Shown in pieces: positions 21,778-31,461 of a stretch of DNA of 64,000 nucleotides. The stretch is taken from NCBI GenBank assembly GCA_965233705.1, contig CBDDTF010000002.1, positions 620,001 to 684,000 on the forward strand. Direction: 5' to 3'. Made by a program: the position numbers and the translations under genes. Positions within the stretch are counted from its first letter, which is position 1; every line of letters starts with the position of its first letter. The notes beneath the pieces were generated by a model. The model worked only from the letters and a program-made list of their open reading frames with translations. It did not search any database and had not been told where the DNA came from. This DNA comes from Algihabitans sp965233705. GTDB taxonomy: Bacteria; Pseudomonadota; Alphaproteobacteria; Kiloniellales; DSM-21159.

Positions 21778-22788
21778 CTAGCTCTCGGTCGTGGAAGGGG
21801 AGGGGCCGGGCCGCGCGTCCGCCTCGCCGCGGGCCAGTTCACTGCGGGCCAGTTCACTGCGGGCCGGTTCACTGCGGGCCGGTTCGCCGCGCGCCGGCCC
21901 GGTGGCGTCGGCGCGCTCGCCGCTGCCGTGCGGCAGGTTGCGCACGCGCAGCCGCTTGACGCGCCGCGGGTCGGCCTGCACCACCTCGAAGGTGATGGTG
22001 GAGTGCGGATGCTCGATCAGCTCGCCGCGCGCCGGCACCCGCCCGGCCAGGTAGACCACCAGGCCGCCCAGGGTGTCGATGTCCTCGTCGCGCTCTTCCT
22101 CGGACAGCAGCGGGCAGACCTCCTCCTCGAAGTCCTCGATCGGCATGCGCGCGTCGGCCAGCAGCGAGCCGTCGGGGCGGGGAACCAGTTTGGGGCCTTC
22201 CAGCACGTCGTGTTCGTCCTCGATCTCGCCGACGATCTGCTCGACCAGGTCCTCGATGGTGATCAGCCCGTCGATGCCGCCGTACTCGTCGACCACCAGG
22301 GCCATGTGGGCGCGCTTCAAGCGCATCTCGAGCAGCAGGTCGAGCACCAGCATGGAGGGCGCGACGATCTGCAGCGGGCGCACGATGTTGGACAGGCGGA
22401 AGCGGCGGTTGCCCTGGGCGTAGGCCAGCACGTCCTTGATGTGCACGAAGCCGATCGGGTCGTCGAGGCTCTCGCGGTAGACCGGCAGGCGCGAGTGTCC
22501 GGCCTGGTTGAAGATCTCGATCAGGCTGTCGAGCCCGGTGTCGGCCTCGACCGCGACGATGTCGGCGCGCGGCACCATGACGTCGTAGGCGGTGAGGTGG
22601 CGCAGCTTGAGGATGTTGGCGAGCATCATGCGCTCGTTGCTGCCGATGGCGGGGCCGCCGTCCTCCTCGTCCTCCTCGATGCCGCCGATGATCTCCTCGA
22701 TGGTGTCGCGGAGCTGGTCGCCGTTGCGGCCCTTGAACAGCCGCTTCAGCCAGCCGCGTCCGTTGCCGCTCTGGGAGGCGTCGCTCAT
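21778..22788 (-). CDS. CorC/hemolysin-family CBS-domain protein
   Basis: This 336-residue soluble protein has two CBS domains (MVPRADIVAVEADTG near 72, then IVRPLQIVAPSM) and a C-terminal CorC/HlyC domain (DTLGGLVVYLAGRVP). It resembles E. coli CorC/YbeX, linked to magnesium/cobalt efflux and to ribosome-associated YbeY. The last 30 residues are a repeat tail encoded by four 15-bp copies (21831-21890) spelling ARSEL/ARSEP. Its start overlaps the ybeY stop by 4 bp. Confidence 0.9.
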   Translation of the reverse strand: MSDASQSGNGRGWLKRLFKGRNGDQLRDTIEEIIGGIEEDEEDGGPAIGSNERMMLANILKLRHLTAYDVMVPRADIVAVEADTGLDSLIEIFNQAGHSRLPVYRESLDDPIGFVHIKDVLAYAQGNRRFRLSNIVRPLQIVAPSMLVLDLLLEMRLKRAHMALVVDEYGGIDGLITIEDLVEQIVGEIEDEHDVLEGPKLVPRPDGSLLADARMPIEDFEEEVCPLLSEEERDEDIDTLGGLVVYLAGRVPARGELIEHPHSTITFEVVQADPRRVKRLRVRNLPHGSGERADATGPARGEPARSEPARSELARSELARGEADARPGPSPSTTES

Positions 22789-23417
22789 CGCTCCGCCGCC
22801 TCCGCCGTTCTCGTCTCGCCCGGCGCCGGGCCGGCGTGGGCGGCGGCGTAGGGATCGGCGATGCCGAGGCCCGCCAGGATGCGTCGCTCCAGCGCTTCCA
22901 TCGCCTCGGCCTCGGCCTCGGTCTCGTGATCCCAGCCGAGCAGGTGCAGCAGGCCGTGCACCGTCAGATGGCCGAGGTGGTCGGCCAGGAGCTTGCCCTG
23001 CTGCGCGGCCTCGGCGGCCACGGTCTCGTAGGCCAGGATGATGTCGCCCAGCGCCCGCCGCCCCTCGGGGTCCAGTTCGCCGTCGGGGAAGGAGAGCACG
23101 TTGGTCGGCTTGTCGCGGCCGCGGTAGGCGGCGTTGAGCCGGCGTACCGCGGCGTCGTCGGCCAGGGCGATGGCGACGCCGCAGGGGCCGGCCGGGCCGG
23201 CCGCGGCCAGCGCCGCGCGCGCCGCCCGCGCGACCGTGGCAGCGGCGGCGGGCAGCGCCGCGGCCCAGGCCGGCGCCTCGCTCAGCACGTCGATCTCGGC
23301 CGGCGCGTCGATTTCGGCCGGGGGCGCGGTCTCGGCCGACAGGGCGGCTTCGGGGGAGGGCTGGCCCGGGGCGCGACGCGGTGGTCGGCCGGGCTCGGGT
23401 TCGTCGTCGTCGGTCAT
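22785..23417 (-). CDS. ybeY: Endoribonuclease YbeY (16S rRNA maturation)
   Basis: The metal site H-x3-H-x5-H is present in HGLLHLLGWDHE, near residue 150 of 210. It is preceded by the substrate-site segment NVLSFPDG. YbeY processes rRNA 3' ends and controls ribosome quality. The first 50-60 residues are an acidic, proline-rich extension. The start is uncertain: 23417 is used here, while an ATG at 23487 overlaps the phoH stop and would add 23 residues. It overlaps corC by 4 bp. Confidence 0.92.
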   Translation of the reverse strand: MTDDDEPEPGRPPRRAPGQPSPEAALSAETAPPAEIDAPAEIDVLSEAPAWAAALPAAAATVARAARAALAAAGPAGPCGVAIALADDAAVRRLNAAYRGRDKPTNVLSFPDGELDPEGRRALGDIILAYETVAAEAAQQGKLLADHLGHLTVHGLLHLLGWDHETEAEAEAMEALERRILAGLGIADPYAAAHAGPAPGETRTAEAAER

Positions 23418-23478
23418 CTCAATTGCGCCGGCCGCGGCCGCGGGGCGGTCGCGCGGGCCGACGCCTCGGCTCTCCAGG

Positions 23479-24498
23479 CTAGCGTCCATCGAACAGATCG
23501 GCTTCCGGCGCGCCCTCTTCAAGCGCCGTGTCGTAGGCGCGCACGATGCGGGTGACCAGCGGGTGGCGCACCACGTCGGCGTCGGTGAACTGGGTGAAGC
23601 CGATGCCGGGCACGTTGCGCAGCACCCGCACGGCCTCCTGCAGGCCCGAGCGCTCGTTGCGCGGCAGGTCCACCTGGCTGAGGTCGCCGGTGACCGCCAT
23701 GCGCGAATGCTCGCCCAGGCGGGTCAGGAACATCTTCATCTGGGTGGCGGTGGTGTTCTGCGCCTCGTCCAGGATGACGAAGGAGTTGGACAGGGTGCGA
23801 CCGCGCATGAAGGCCAGGGGCGCGATCTCGATCTCGCCGCTGGCGATGCGCTTGGCCACGGCGTCGCCCGGCATCATGTCGTGCAGCGCGTCGTAGAGCG
23901 GGCGCAGGTAGGGATTGACCTTCTCCTCCATGGTGCCGGGCAGGAAGCCCAGGCGCTCGCCCGCCTCGACGGCGGGGCGCGAGAGGATGATGCGGTCGAT
24001 GCGGCCCTGCTTGAGCTGCGCCACGGCCATGGCCACGGCCAGGTAGGTCTTGCCGGTGCCGGCCGGGCCCAGGCCGAAGGCCAGGTCCTTGGACATCAGG
24101 GTGCGCAGGTAGGCCGCCTGCCGGCCTGAGCGCGGGGTGATGTACTTCTTATAGGTGGCGACGGTGACGTCGCCGGCGTGCAGCGCCGCCGCGCCACCCG
24201 GTGCGTCCTCCGGCGTCGCGTCGGCCGGCTGCTCCAGCGCCATGCGCGCGGCGGCGTCGACCTCGGCGGCGCCGACCGTCATGCCTTTCTTGAGGCGCTG
24301 TTCCAGGGCCTCCAGGGCCTGGGTCGCGGCGCTCTGCGCCTCGGCGGAGCCGACCACGGTGACCTCGTTGCCGAAGGAGTGGAGCTGGACGCCGATGAGT
24401 TCCTCCAGCCGGACCAGGTTCTGGTCGTGCTGGCCGAACAGCAGCGGCAGAAGGGTGTTGTCGTCGAAGTGCAGCTTGATCGGGGTGGCGTCGTTCAA
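23479..24498 (-). CDS. PhoH-like ATPase
   Basis: This 339-residue protein has an N-terminal KH-like segment and a PhoH ATPase domain with Walker A GPAGTGKTYLAVA (about 146) and Walker B VILDEAQNT. PhoH-like proteins (YbeZ) work with YbeY in RNA metabolism in several bacteria. It lies 43 bp after miaB and 61 bp before ybeY. The link to phosphate starvation in the name is not tested here. Confidence 0.93.
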   Translation of the reverse strand: MNDATPIKLHFDDNTLLPLLFGQHDQNLVRLEELIGVQLHSFGNEVTVVGSAEAQSAATQALEALEQRLKKGMTVGAAEVDAAARMALEQPADATPEDAPGGAAALHAGDVTVATYKKYITPRSGRQAAYLRTLMSKDLAFGLGPAGTGKTYLAVAMAVAQLKQGRIDRIILSRPAVEAGERLGFLPGTMEEKVNPYLRPLYDALHDMMPGDAVAKRIASGEIEIAPLAFMRGRTLSNSFVILDEAQNTTATQMKMFLTRLGEHSRMAVTGDLSQVDLPRNERSGLQEAVRVLRNVPGIGFTQFTDADVVRHPLVTRIVRAYDTALEEGAPEADLFDGR

Positions 24499-24541
24499 GC
24501 GCGGACAGGTCCTTCTCGGCTGCGTCCGTTCGGGCGGTGTC

Positions 24542-25966
24542 TCAGGCTGCGTCGGTGCGGCCGGCCGCCTGGCCCGCCGCGGGACGCGTCGGCCCGCAGT
24601 GTAGCGTGACCACGCGCCCGGCCAAAGAGTTCGCGTGCGCGGCGGTGATGTCCACCTCGAGAATGTGACCGATCAGGCGTGCCGGGGCCTCGGCCACCAC
24701 CGCCTGCATCCAGGGGCTGCGGCCGATGAGCTGACCGGGGCGCTTGCCCGGCTTCTCGAACAGCACCGGCAGGCGCTGGCCCACCTTGCTTTGGTTGAAG
24801 GCCTGCTGCTGCGCGCCCAGGAGCTGCTGCAGCGCGGCCAGGCGCTCGGCCTTCACCGCCTCCGGCACCTGCACGGCGCCGCCAGCCGCCGGGGTGCCCG
24901 GGCGCGGCGAATACTTGAAGGAGTAGGCCTGGGCGTAGCCCACCTCGGTGACCAGCCGCAGGGTCTCGGCGAAGTCCTGGTCGCGCTCGCCGGGGAAGCC
25001 GACGATGAAGTCGCCGGACAGCGCCAGGTCGGGCCGCGCCGCGCGCAGGCGGTCGACCAGGCGGCGGTAGTCGTCGGCCGTGTGCTTGCGGTTCATCGCC
25101 TCCAGCACCCGGTCGGCGCCGGCCTGCACCGGCAGGTGCAGGTAGGGCATCAGCTTGGGCTCGTCGCGGTGGGCGGCGATCAGCTCCTCGTCCATGTCGC
25201 GGGGATGGCTGGTGGTGTAGCGCAGCCGCGCCAGCCCCTCGATCTCGGTCAGGCGGCGCAGCAGCCGGCCCAGGCCCCAGGTCTGCGCGCCGGGCGCGCC
25301 CTGCCGGCCGGCCGGCGCCGCGCCGTGGTAGGCGTTGACGTTCTGACCCAGCAGGGTGAGCTCGACCGCGCCGCCCGCGACGAGGCGTTCCGCCTCCGCA
25401 ACGATCTCGTCGACCGGCCGCGAGACCTCGGCGCCGCGGGTGTAGGGCACGACGCAGAAGCTGCAGAACTTGTCGCAGCCCTCCTGCACCGACAGGAAGG
25501 CCGAGGCGCCCTGGTGCAGGCTCTCCTCCGGCAAGTGGTCGAACTTGGACTCCAGCGGGAACTCGGTGTCGACCAGGCCGCCGTCGCGCGCGCTGCCGTC
25601 CAGCAGGCGGGTCACCATCTCCGGCAGGCGGTGGTAGGTCTGCGGCCCGAACACCAGGTCGACCGCCGGCGCGCGGCGCAGCATCTCCTCGCCCTCGGCC
25701 TGGGCGACGCAGCCGGCCACGCCGAACAGCACCCGGCGGCCCTCGCCGGCGGCCCGCTCCTTCAGCGGGCGCAGCCGCCCCAGCTCGGAATAGACCTTCT
25801 CGCTGGCCTTCTCGCGGATGTGGCAGGTGTTGAGGATGACGAAGTCCGCCGCCTCCGGGTCCTGCGTCTCGGCATAGCCGAGCGGCGCCAGCACGTCCGC
25901 CATACGCTGGGAGTCGTAGACGTTCATCTGGCAGCCGTAGGTCTTGATGTAGAGCTTCTTGGACAC
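24542..25966 (-). CDS. miaB: tRNA-2-methylthio-N6-dimethylallyladenosine synthase MiaB
   Basis: This 474-residue radical-SAM methylthiotransferase modifies A37 of tRNAs reading UNN codons. The N-terminal cluster domain starts KTYGCQMN. The radical-SAM motif CDKFCSFC is near residue 164, followed by VVPYTRG. A C-terminal TRAM domain ends the protein, with an alanine/glycine-rich tail. First gene of the miaB-to-lnt operon. Confidence 0.96.
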   Translation of the reverse strand: MSKKLYIKTYGCQMNVYDSQRMADVLAPLGYAETQDPEAADFVILNTCHIREKASEKVYSELGRLRPLKERAAGEGRRVLFGVAGCVAQAEGEEMLRRAPAVDLVFGPQTYHRLPEMVTRLLDGSARDGGLVDTEFPLESKFDHLPEESLHQGASAFLSVQEGCDKFCSFCVVPYTRGAEVSRPVDEIVAEAERLVAGGAVELTLLGQNVNAYHGAAPAGRQGAPGAQTWGLGRLLRRLTEIEGLARLRYTTSHPRDMDEELIAAHRDEPKLMPYLHLPVQAGADRVLEAMNRKHTADDYRRLVDRLRAARPDLALSGDFIVGFPGERDQDFAETLRLVTEVGYAQAYSFKYSPRPGTPAAGGAVQVPEAVKAERLAALQQLLGAQQQAFNQSKVGQRLPVLFEKPGKRPGQLIGRSPWMQAVVAEAPARLIGHILEVDITAAHANSLAGRVVTLHCGPTRPAAGQAAGRTDAA

Positions 25967-26107
25967 GGGGGGCCTTGTCGCTGGCTCGGGTTTGCGATGG
26001 CGCGCAAGGTAGCACCGGCCCGGCCCGGCTTAAAGGCGCGGCGAAGGCCGCCGCAAGGCTGTTCGGGCGGGCCGTTCAGGTGGGGGCGGGCCGGCGAGGC
26101 CGGCGGG

Positions 26108-27910
26108 TCAGTTGAGGTGGGCGCGCGGCTCCAGCAACGCGGCGGCCAGCGCCCGGTCGCGCTCGTAGATGTCGCCGCGGAACTGCAGCCGGCGGTCGGC
26201 GTCGACCCAGGCGGTCAGGTAGGTCAGGTGCACCGGCACCGGCTCGGGCAGGGCGACGAGGGTGCGCGCGCCGCTGGCGACGGTCCGCTCGATCCGCGCG
26301 CGGTCCCAGTCGGGGTCGTCGCGCAGCAGGATCTCGGCCAGCTCCAGCGGCTTGTCCAGGCGCACGCAGCCGTGGCTGAAGGCGCGGCGCGGGCGGTCGA
26401 ACAGGCGGCGCGCCGGCGTGTCGTGCAGGTAGACGTTGAAGCGGTTGGGGAACATGAACTTGATGCGCCCCAGGGCATTCTGCGCCCCCGGCTTCTGGCG
26501 GATCCGGTAGGGGAAGTTCGCGGCCGTGACCTGGCTCCAGTCGACCAGGGCGGGGTCGATCGGCGTCGCCGCGTCGGACCAGGAGGTGAGCAGCTCGTAG
26601 TCGTGCGCGGCCAGGTAGCCGGGGTCGGCCTTGATCTTGGGCAGCAGCTCCTCGGTGGCGATGGAGTTGGGGACGTTCCAGTAGGGATTGATCTCCAGGT
26701 ACTCCATGGTGTCGCTGAACACCGGGGTGCGGTTGTAGGGCGTGCCGACCACCGCCCGGGTCCAGTACAGCCGCTCGCCGCCGAAGGTACCGGTGACCGA
26801 GAAGTCGGCCAGGTTGACCAGCAGGTGGCTCTCGCCCAGGTCGTCGGGCATCCAGCGCAGGCGCTCCAGGTTGAGCTGGATCTGGCGGATGCGGGCGGCC
26901 AGCGGGACGTTCAGCGCCTCCAGGGTGTTCGGCCCGACGCGCCCGTCGACCGCCAGGCCGTGGCGCGCCTGGAAGCCGCGCAGCGCCGCCGCCAGCGCCG
27001 GGTCGTAGAGGGTCCGGGCGGCCGGGTCGTCGCGCGCGGCGTCGTCTTCCGGGGCCAGGTCGCCGCTGGCCAGCAGGCGGGCGCGAAGCTGGGCCGCGCG
27101 CGGATCGCGCCCGCCGGGGTCCAGGGTCTCGCCGTCGGCGACGCGCGGCCAGGCGGCGCCGGGCGCTTGCGCCTCCCGCGCCTCGGCGCGCAACGCGGCC
27201 AGGGCCCGGCGCAGGCGGTCGTACTCCGGCAGGCCCGGCGCCAGCGCGGCCAGCCGCGCGGTGGCCGCCGCCGCCGAGAGCCCCTCCAGGCGCGTCAGGA
27301 TCGCCACCCGCTCGATCGGCGCGGGGGTGACGTGGTTCTCGGCGAAGACCTCGCCGGGCTCGGTGCGGCCGCGCGACAGGTCGCTGGCGTAGGCCATCAG
27401 GCCCAGGCCCAGGCGCACCTCGAACTCGGCCCGCAGGTCCGGGCGGGTCGCGCCGATCAGCGCGGCCAGCGCCGAGGTGCCGTAGTCCTCCGGGTCGAGG
27501 CCGTGGGTGTCGGCCGCCGCCAGCGCGCCGACCAGCGCCTCGGCGGCCGCCCCGGCGCCCGCGGCAGAGGTCCACAGCGGCCGCCAGCCGAAATCGCGGT
27601 AGAGGCTCTGCAGCGCGGCCAGGTCCTGGATGCGCTGCTCGCCGGCCCGCGCCGCCAGCTCCGTCTCCAGCAGCGCCTTGACCGCCAGGGTGAAGGGCGG
27701 CTGCGGGACGGCGGCATCGTTCTGGGTGGCGCCGGCCAGCCCCTTGGGCCCGACGGATTCGGCCAGGGCCTTGTCTGCCGCGACCGCCGGGGCGGGCGGC
27801 AGGGCGAGCCCCGCGCCCAGCAGCAGCGCCGCCCACAGGGCAGGCGCTCGCAGGGCGGAGAGGCCGGACGGAGCGGCGTGGCGGGCCAGCGCGGGCGCGC
27901 GAGCGGTCAT
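26108..27910 (-). CDS. L,D-transpeptidase of the YcbB/LdtD type
   Basis: This 600-residue exported enzyme makes 3-3 crosslinks in peptidoglycan or attaches proteins to it. A signal segment (LWAALLLGAGLALPPAPAVA) is followed by a long scaffold, a peptidoglycan-binding domain (LRGFQARHGLAVDGRVGPNT, near 310) and a YkuD domain with the catalytic motif SHGCVRL (near 514). Size and order match the large YcbB class. It lies 141 bp upstream of miaB on the same strand. Confidence 0.92.
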   Translation of the reverse strand: MTARAPALARHAAPSGLSALRAPALWAALLLGAGLALPPAPAVAADKALAESVGPKGLAGATQNDAAVPQPPFTLAVKALLETELAARAGEQRIQDLAALQSLYRDFGWRPLWTSAAGAGAAAEALVGALAAADTHGLDPEDYGTSALAALIGATRPDLRAEFEVRLGLGLMAYASDLSRGRTEPGEVFAENHVTPAPIERVAILTRLEGLSAAAATARLAALAPGLPEYDRLRRALAALRAEAREAQAPGAAWPRVADGETLDPGGRDPRAAQLRARLLASGDLAPEDDAARDDPAARTLYDPALAAALRGFQARHGLAVDGRVGPNTLEALNVPLAARIRQIQLNLERLRWMPDDLGESHLLVNLADFSVTGTFGGERLYWTRAVVGTPYNRTPVFSDTMEYLEINPYWNVPNSIATEELLPKIKADPGYLAAHDYELLTSWSDAATPIDPALVDWSQVTAANFPYRIRQKPGAQNALGRIKFMFPNRFNVYLHDTPARRLFDRPRRAFSHGCVRLDKPLELAEILLRDDPDWDRARIERTVASGARTLVALPEPVPVHLTYLTAWVDADRRLQFRGDIYERDRALAAALLEPRAHLN

Positions 27911-28063
27911 CGGACAGGGCCTTTCAATCGACCGGCCTTTCAGCGAGGCGATGCTATCCGACTCGCCAACGCCCTGTCCCCGCCCGCGCGTTCCCTTTTG
28001 CGTGATCGGCCTCCTTTGCGTGACCGACCTCTTATGCGGGACCGGCGCCGGGGCGCCGCCGGC

Positions 28064-29500
28064 TCAGGCCGTGAAGTCGCGCACGTCGGCCAGGCGGCCG
28101 GTCAGCGCGGCCGCGGCGGCCATGCCGGGGCTCATCAGGTGGGTGCGCCCGCCGGGGCCCTGGCGCCCCTCGAAGTTGCGGTTCGAGGTGGAGGCGCAGC
28201 GCTCGCCCGGGGCCAGCTTGTCGGCGTTCATCGCCAGGCACATGGAGCAGCCCGGCTCGCGCCAGTCGAAGCCGGCCTCGATCAGGATGCGGTCCAGGCC
28301 CTCTTCCTCGGCCTGCTCCTTCACCAGGCCGGAGCCCGGCACCACCATGGCGTAGACGCTCTCGGCCACCTTGCGGCCCTTGGCGACCGCGGCCACGGCG
28401 CGCAGGTCCTCGATGCGGCCGTTGGTGCAGGAGCCGATGAAGACCTTGTCGACGGCGACGTCCTGCAGGCGCTGGCCGGGCGTCAGGCCCATGTAGCTCA
28501 GCTTGCGCTCGAAGGCGGCGCGCCGCTCGTCGGAGACGGCGTCGAGCTGCGGCACGCTGCCGGAGATCGGCAGCACGTCCTCCGGGCTGGTGCCCCAGGT
28601 GACCTGCGGCTCGATCTGCGCGACCGAGAGGGTCTCCTCCTTGTCGTAGACCGCGCCGGGGTCGGAGGGCAGGCTGCGCCAGTAGGCCAGCGCCTGCTCC
28701 CAGCCGCCGGCCTTGGGCGCGCGCGGGCGGCCCTGCAGGTAGTCGAAGGTGGTCTGGTCCGGCGCGATCAGGCCGGCGCGCGCACCGGCCTCGATCGACA
28801 TGTTGCAGACCGTCATGCGGCCTTCCATGGACAGCGCCTCGATCGCCGGGCCGGCGTACTCGATGACGTGGCCGGTGCCGCCGGCCGTGCCGATCTTGCC
28901 GATCAGCGCCAGGATCAGGTCCTTGGCGGTCAGGCCGGTGGGCAGGTGGCCGTCGACGGTGATGCGCATGTTCTTGGCGCGGCGCTGCAGCAGCGTCTGG
29001 GTGGCCAGCACGTGCTCGACCTCGGAGGTGCCGATGCCGAAGGCCAGGGCGCCGAAGGCGCCGTGGGTCGAGGTGTGGCTGTCGCCGCAGACGATGGTCA
29101 TGCCGGGCTGGGTCAGCCCCTGCTCCGGCCCGATGATGTGCACGATGCCCTGGCGCAGGTCGGCCATGTCGAAGTGCTCGATGCCGAAGGCCTCGGCGTT
29201 GCGCTCCAGGGTCTCGACCTGGATCCGGCTCTGCTCGTCCGTGATGCCCTTGGAGCGGTCGGATGTCGGCACGTTGTGGTCCGGCACGGCCAGGGTGGCG
29301 TCGGGCCGGCGCACGCTGCGGCCGGCCAGGCGCAGCCCCTCGAAGGCCTGCGGGCTGGTGACTTCGTGAACGAGGTGACGGTCGATGTAGAGCACGCAGG
29401 TGCCGTCGTCCTGCCGGTCGACCAGATGGGCGTCCCAGATCTTGTCGAACAGGGTGCGCGGGCCGCCGCCCGGGGTCTCGGTCGAAGTCTCTTTGGCCAT
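28064..29500 (-). CDS. leuC: 3-isopropylmalate dehydratase large subunit
   Basis: This 478-residue aconitase-family protein isomerises 2-isopropylmalate to 3-isopropylmalate in leucine synthesis, with LeuD. Cluster cysteines are in GSCTNGR and GCSMCLAMN; VCGDSHTSTHGAFGALAFGI is diagnostic. The ATG at 29500 starts the family-like MAKETSTETPGGGPRTLFDK; a longer upstream frame is unsupported. leuD and leuB are not adjacent. It is divergent from the first reb gene. Confidence 0.95.
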   Translation of the reverse strand: MAKETSTETPGGGPRTLFDKIWDAHLVDRQDDGTCVLYIDRHLVHEVTSPQAFEGLRLAGRSVRRPDATLAVPDHNVPTSDRSKGITDEQSRIQVETLERNAEAFGIEHFDMADLRQGIVHIIGPEQGLTQPGMTIVCGDSHTSTHGAFGALAFGIGTSEVEHVLATQTLLQRRAKNMRITVDGHLPTGLTAKDLILALIGKIGTAGGTGHVIEYAGPAIEALSMEGRMTVCNMSIEAGARAGLIAPDQTTFDYLQGRPRAPKAGGWEQALAYWRSLPSDPGAVYDKEETLSVAQIEPQVTWGTSPEDVLPISGSVPQLDAVSDERRAAFERKLSYMGLTPGQRLQDVAVDKVFIGSCTNGRIEDLRAVAAVAKGRKVAESVYAMVVPGSGLVKEQAEEEGLDRILIEAGFDWREPGCSMCLAMNADKLAPGERCASTSNRNFEGRQGPGGRTHLMSPGMAAAAALTGRLADVRDFTA

Positions 29501-29817
29501 CGGCAGGGTATCCGTTCCTTGCAACCAATCGATCTCTTGCGGCGCGCAGACACCCGCCGCGGGCGGCGAAGATAGCGCCCCGCCGGGCTCAGGCCAATCT
29601 TGGTATGACGCCGGCAGCCATGCGTCTGTGACGCGGAAATCTGGCCGCCGGGCAAAAATCCATCTAGAATTGAGAGTGCGGCGGAGCGTTTCGCCCATTG
29701 ATCCCGCCCGGAGTGACGCCGGTCGTTCGGCCCCGAGGCGGTGGGGAGGCGTCTGCGGCCGCGGACCCAGGGGTTGGCCAGCCCGGCGGCCCCGCCAGAC
29801 CAGGGAGTGATTCACTC
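29501..29817. promoter_or_regulatory. leuC-reb divergent region (317 bp)
   Basis: It must hold the promoters of leuC and of the first reb gene. A lower-GC stretch (29600-29680) is the likely promoter zone, but I found no -35/-10 pair I trust. No leucine-rich leader peptide is visible. Confidence 0.35.
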
Positions 29818-30396
29818 ATGGCGACTTCGAACAAGTCCGGCTCCGGCGGCAAGGCCCCGGCGGGCCAGGGCGGCAAGCCCGCGTCCAACCCGCCGGAGGC
29901 GGCGATGGACCTGGACAAGGACAGCGACGGCTCGACCACCGGCACCTTCGTGTCGACCGGCCCGGCCGGCACGGCCTCGGCCTCGCTGACCACGGCGCCC
30001 AGCGACCCGGCCCCCGCCCCCGATCTCGGCGGTGCCAGCGGTACGCTGGACGAGTCCGGCGGCTCCGGCTCCGCTGGCGGCGCCGATGGCGGTGCCGGCA
30101 GCGCGACGGCGGCCGTCGCCGAGGCGGCGGTGATGAACCTGGCCAGCGTTCCGGCGGTGGCCATGGGCGCGCTGACCCAGTCGATGACCCATTCGACCGG
30201 CCTGCTCTACGAGAATGCGGTGGCGCAGCAGCAGCAGGCGGCGATGGCGGCCCAGGCCGCGACCATGCAGGGCCTGCTGCAGATCTACAGCCTCGACACC
30301 AGCGCCGCGGCGGCCGCCACGGCCAAGCTGGCCAACGCCGACCTGGCCCAGACCCTGGCCGGCATCCTGACGGCCAGCAAGAGCGGCGGCAGCTAG
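29818..30396 (+). CDS. RebB-family R-body protein with disordered N-terminal extension
   Basis: The 192-residue product has about 95 N-terminal residues of low complexity (lysine, glycine, serine, proline, aspartate). A RebB-like core follows: PAVAMGALTQSMTHSTGLLY, then AAQAATMQGLLQIYSLDT. The usual NGQITDAVTQ start of the core is replaced by VAEAAVMNLAS. RebB proteins polymerise into R-bodies. GGGAG precedes the ATG at 29818. A palindromic repeat begins inside the stop codon, and 585 bp separate it from the next reb gene, so it may be its own transcription unit. Confidence 0.8.
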   Translation: MATSNKSGSGGKAPAGQGGKPASNPPEAAMDLDKDSDGSTTGTFVSTGPAGTASASLTTAPSDPAPAPDLGGASGTLDESGGSGSAGGADGGAGSATAAVAEAAVMNLASVPAVAMGALTQSMTHSTGLLYENAVAQQQQAAMAAQAATMQGLLQIYSLDTSAAAAATAKLANADLAQTLAGILTASKSGGS

Positions 30397-30531
30397 GGCG
30401 GTTTGCGACCGCGTGAACCCACCTTGGTGGGTCCGCCGGTCGGGGAAAAACCGCCCGAACCCAGAGGCTTGGCGTGATGCGCTCCGGCCTGAGTGGCTCG
30501 CCAGGGCGAGTCACTCAGGCCGGGCCTCGCT
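30395..30531. repeat. Two-unit palindromic intergenic repeat (same family as 6299-6437)
   Basis: Unit 30395-30456 has AGGGCGGTTT/AAAACCGCCC ends and a GAACCCACC/GGTGGGTCC inner stem. Unit 30472-30531 pairs CGGCCTGAGTG.CTCGCC with its complement. The 15-bp spacer GAACCCAGAGGCTTG matches that at 6363-6377. The first unit overlaps the stop codon of the reb gene. Confidence 0.8.
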
Positions 30532-30981
30532 CCAGAACCGCGGGAACGGGCGCCGATCCCGCTTCGCTGTTGCGCGATCCCGGCCTGACCGGAGGGCGGG
30601 CGGCATGGCGTGACGCCGAGACTCCGGCCGCCGTGCGACCTCCGGGCGGCGTCCGCCGCGCTCCTCCCGCGCCGCGGACGCCCGATGGCCGACTGCCGGG
30701 CCGTCGCCTCCTCCTCCGGGCGGCGGCCCGTTTCTTTTTCCCGGCCGCGTCCTTTTCCCGGCCGTGCCGACCGGTGCGGCCCGCCGCGCTCCTCCCGTGC
30801 CGCGACCCTCCGTCGCTCACAAAAGCCGCGCGCTTGCGTCAAAGGGGCATGCGGCGCCGCCGCGGGTGTGGATCGTCCCCCAAGCCGGGGCGGCACCCCC
30901 GGGCCGCGGACGCGGGCGCGGTCCGTGTCCTGACCAGCAGTGTGACGACCACTGAGACGACCACCCCGAAGGAGGGACAAC
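30532..30981 (+). promoter_or_regulatory. Upstream region of the main reb operon (450 bp)
   Basis: It holds no gene I support. It contains a direct repeat of TTTTCCCGGCCG around 30735-30765 and two similar CGCCGCGCTCCTCCCG(C/T)GCCGCG stretches (near 30654 and 30784). The promoter of the eleven downstream genes should be here, but I cannot identify a convincing -35/-10, sigma54 or EcfG-type pair. Confidence 0.35.
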
Positions 30982-31302
30982 ATGGCGATCCCCACAGCCG
31001 TCAACGGCCAGATCACCGACGCGGTGACCCAGGCCAACGTCAAGGTGGTGGGCGATGCTCCGGCGATGGCCATGGGCGCCATCTACCAGAGCCTCGCGCA
31101 CTCCACCGGCATCCTCTACGAGAACGCCGTCAGCTCGCAGCAGCAGACCGGCATCTGCGCCCAGGCGGCGACCAACCAGGGCGTCATCCAGATCTACTCG
31201 GTCGACACCATGGCCGGCGCCGTCTCGACCGCGAAGATCGGCCAGTCGGACGTGCCGCAGACCATGCTGAGCCTGCTGACCGCCCTGAAGGCGACCCAGT
31301 AG
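30982..31302 (+). CDS. RebB-family R-body subunit, canonical class (1)
   Basis: This 106-residue protein matches the RebB (killing trait) family along its whole length: NGQITDAVTQANVKVVG at the start, PAMAMGAIYQSLAHSTGIL in the middle and NQGVIQIYSVDTM near 74. In Caedibacter such subunits self-assemble into a coiled ribbon that unrolls on pH or ionic change. AAGGAGGG precedes the ATG. It opens a run of eleven co-directional genes. Its closest neighbours in sequence are the genes at 31462, 33441 and 35023. Confidence 0.9.
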   Translation: MAIPTAVNGQITDAVTQANVKVVGDAPAMAMGAIYQSLAHSTGILYENAVSSQQQTGICAQAATNQGVIQIYSVDTMAGAVSTAKIGQSDVPQTMLSLLTALKATQ

Positions 31303-31461
31303 GGCGGACCGGTCCCGGCGTCGTTCGGGCCGGGCGCCCTCGCGGCGGACCCGGACGACGCCCCCCGCCGGCAGATCCGGCGGCGGCGGACGGCAGCTTC
31401 CTGTCACCAAGCCCCGCACAGACGGCTCCGCCGGCGCGGCGCGAGCTGAGGAGACGAGATC

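Noticed and set aside
24635..29575. Very long open frames on the plus strand opposite miaB, the transpeptidase and leuC (also opposite pnp, infB and nusA)
   Set aside because: They are complements of well-supported genes in very GC-rich DNA and have no family match.
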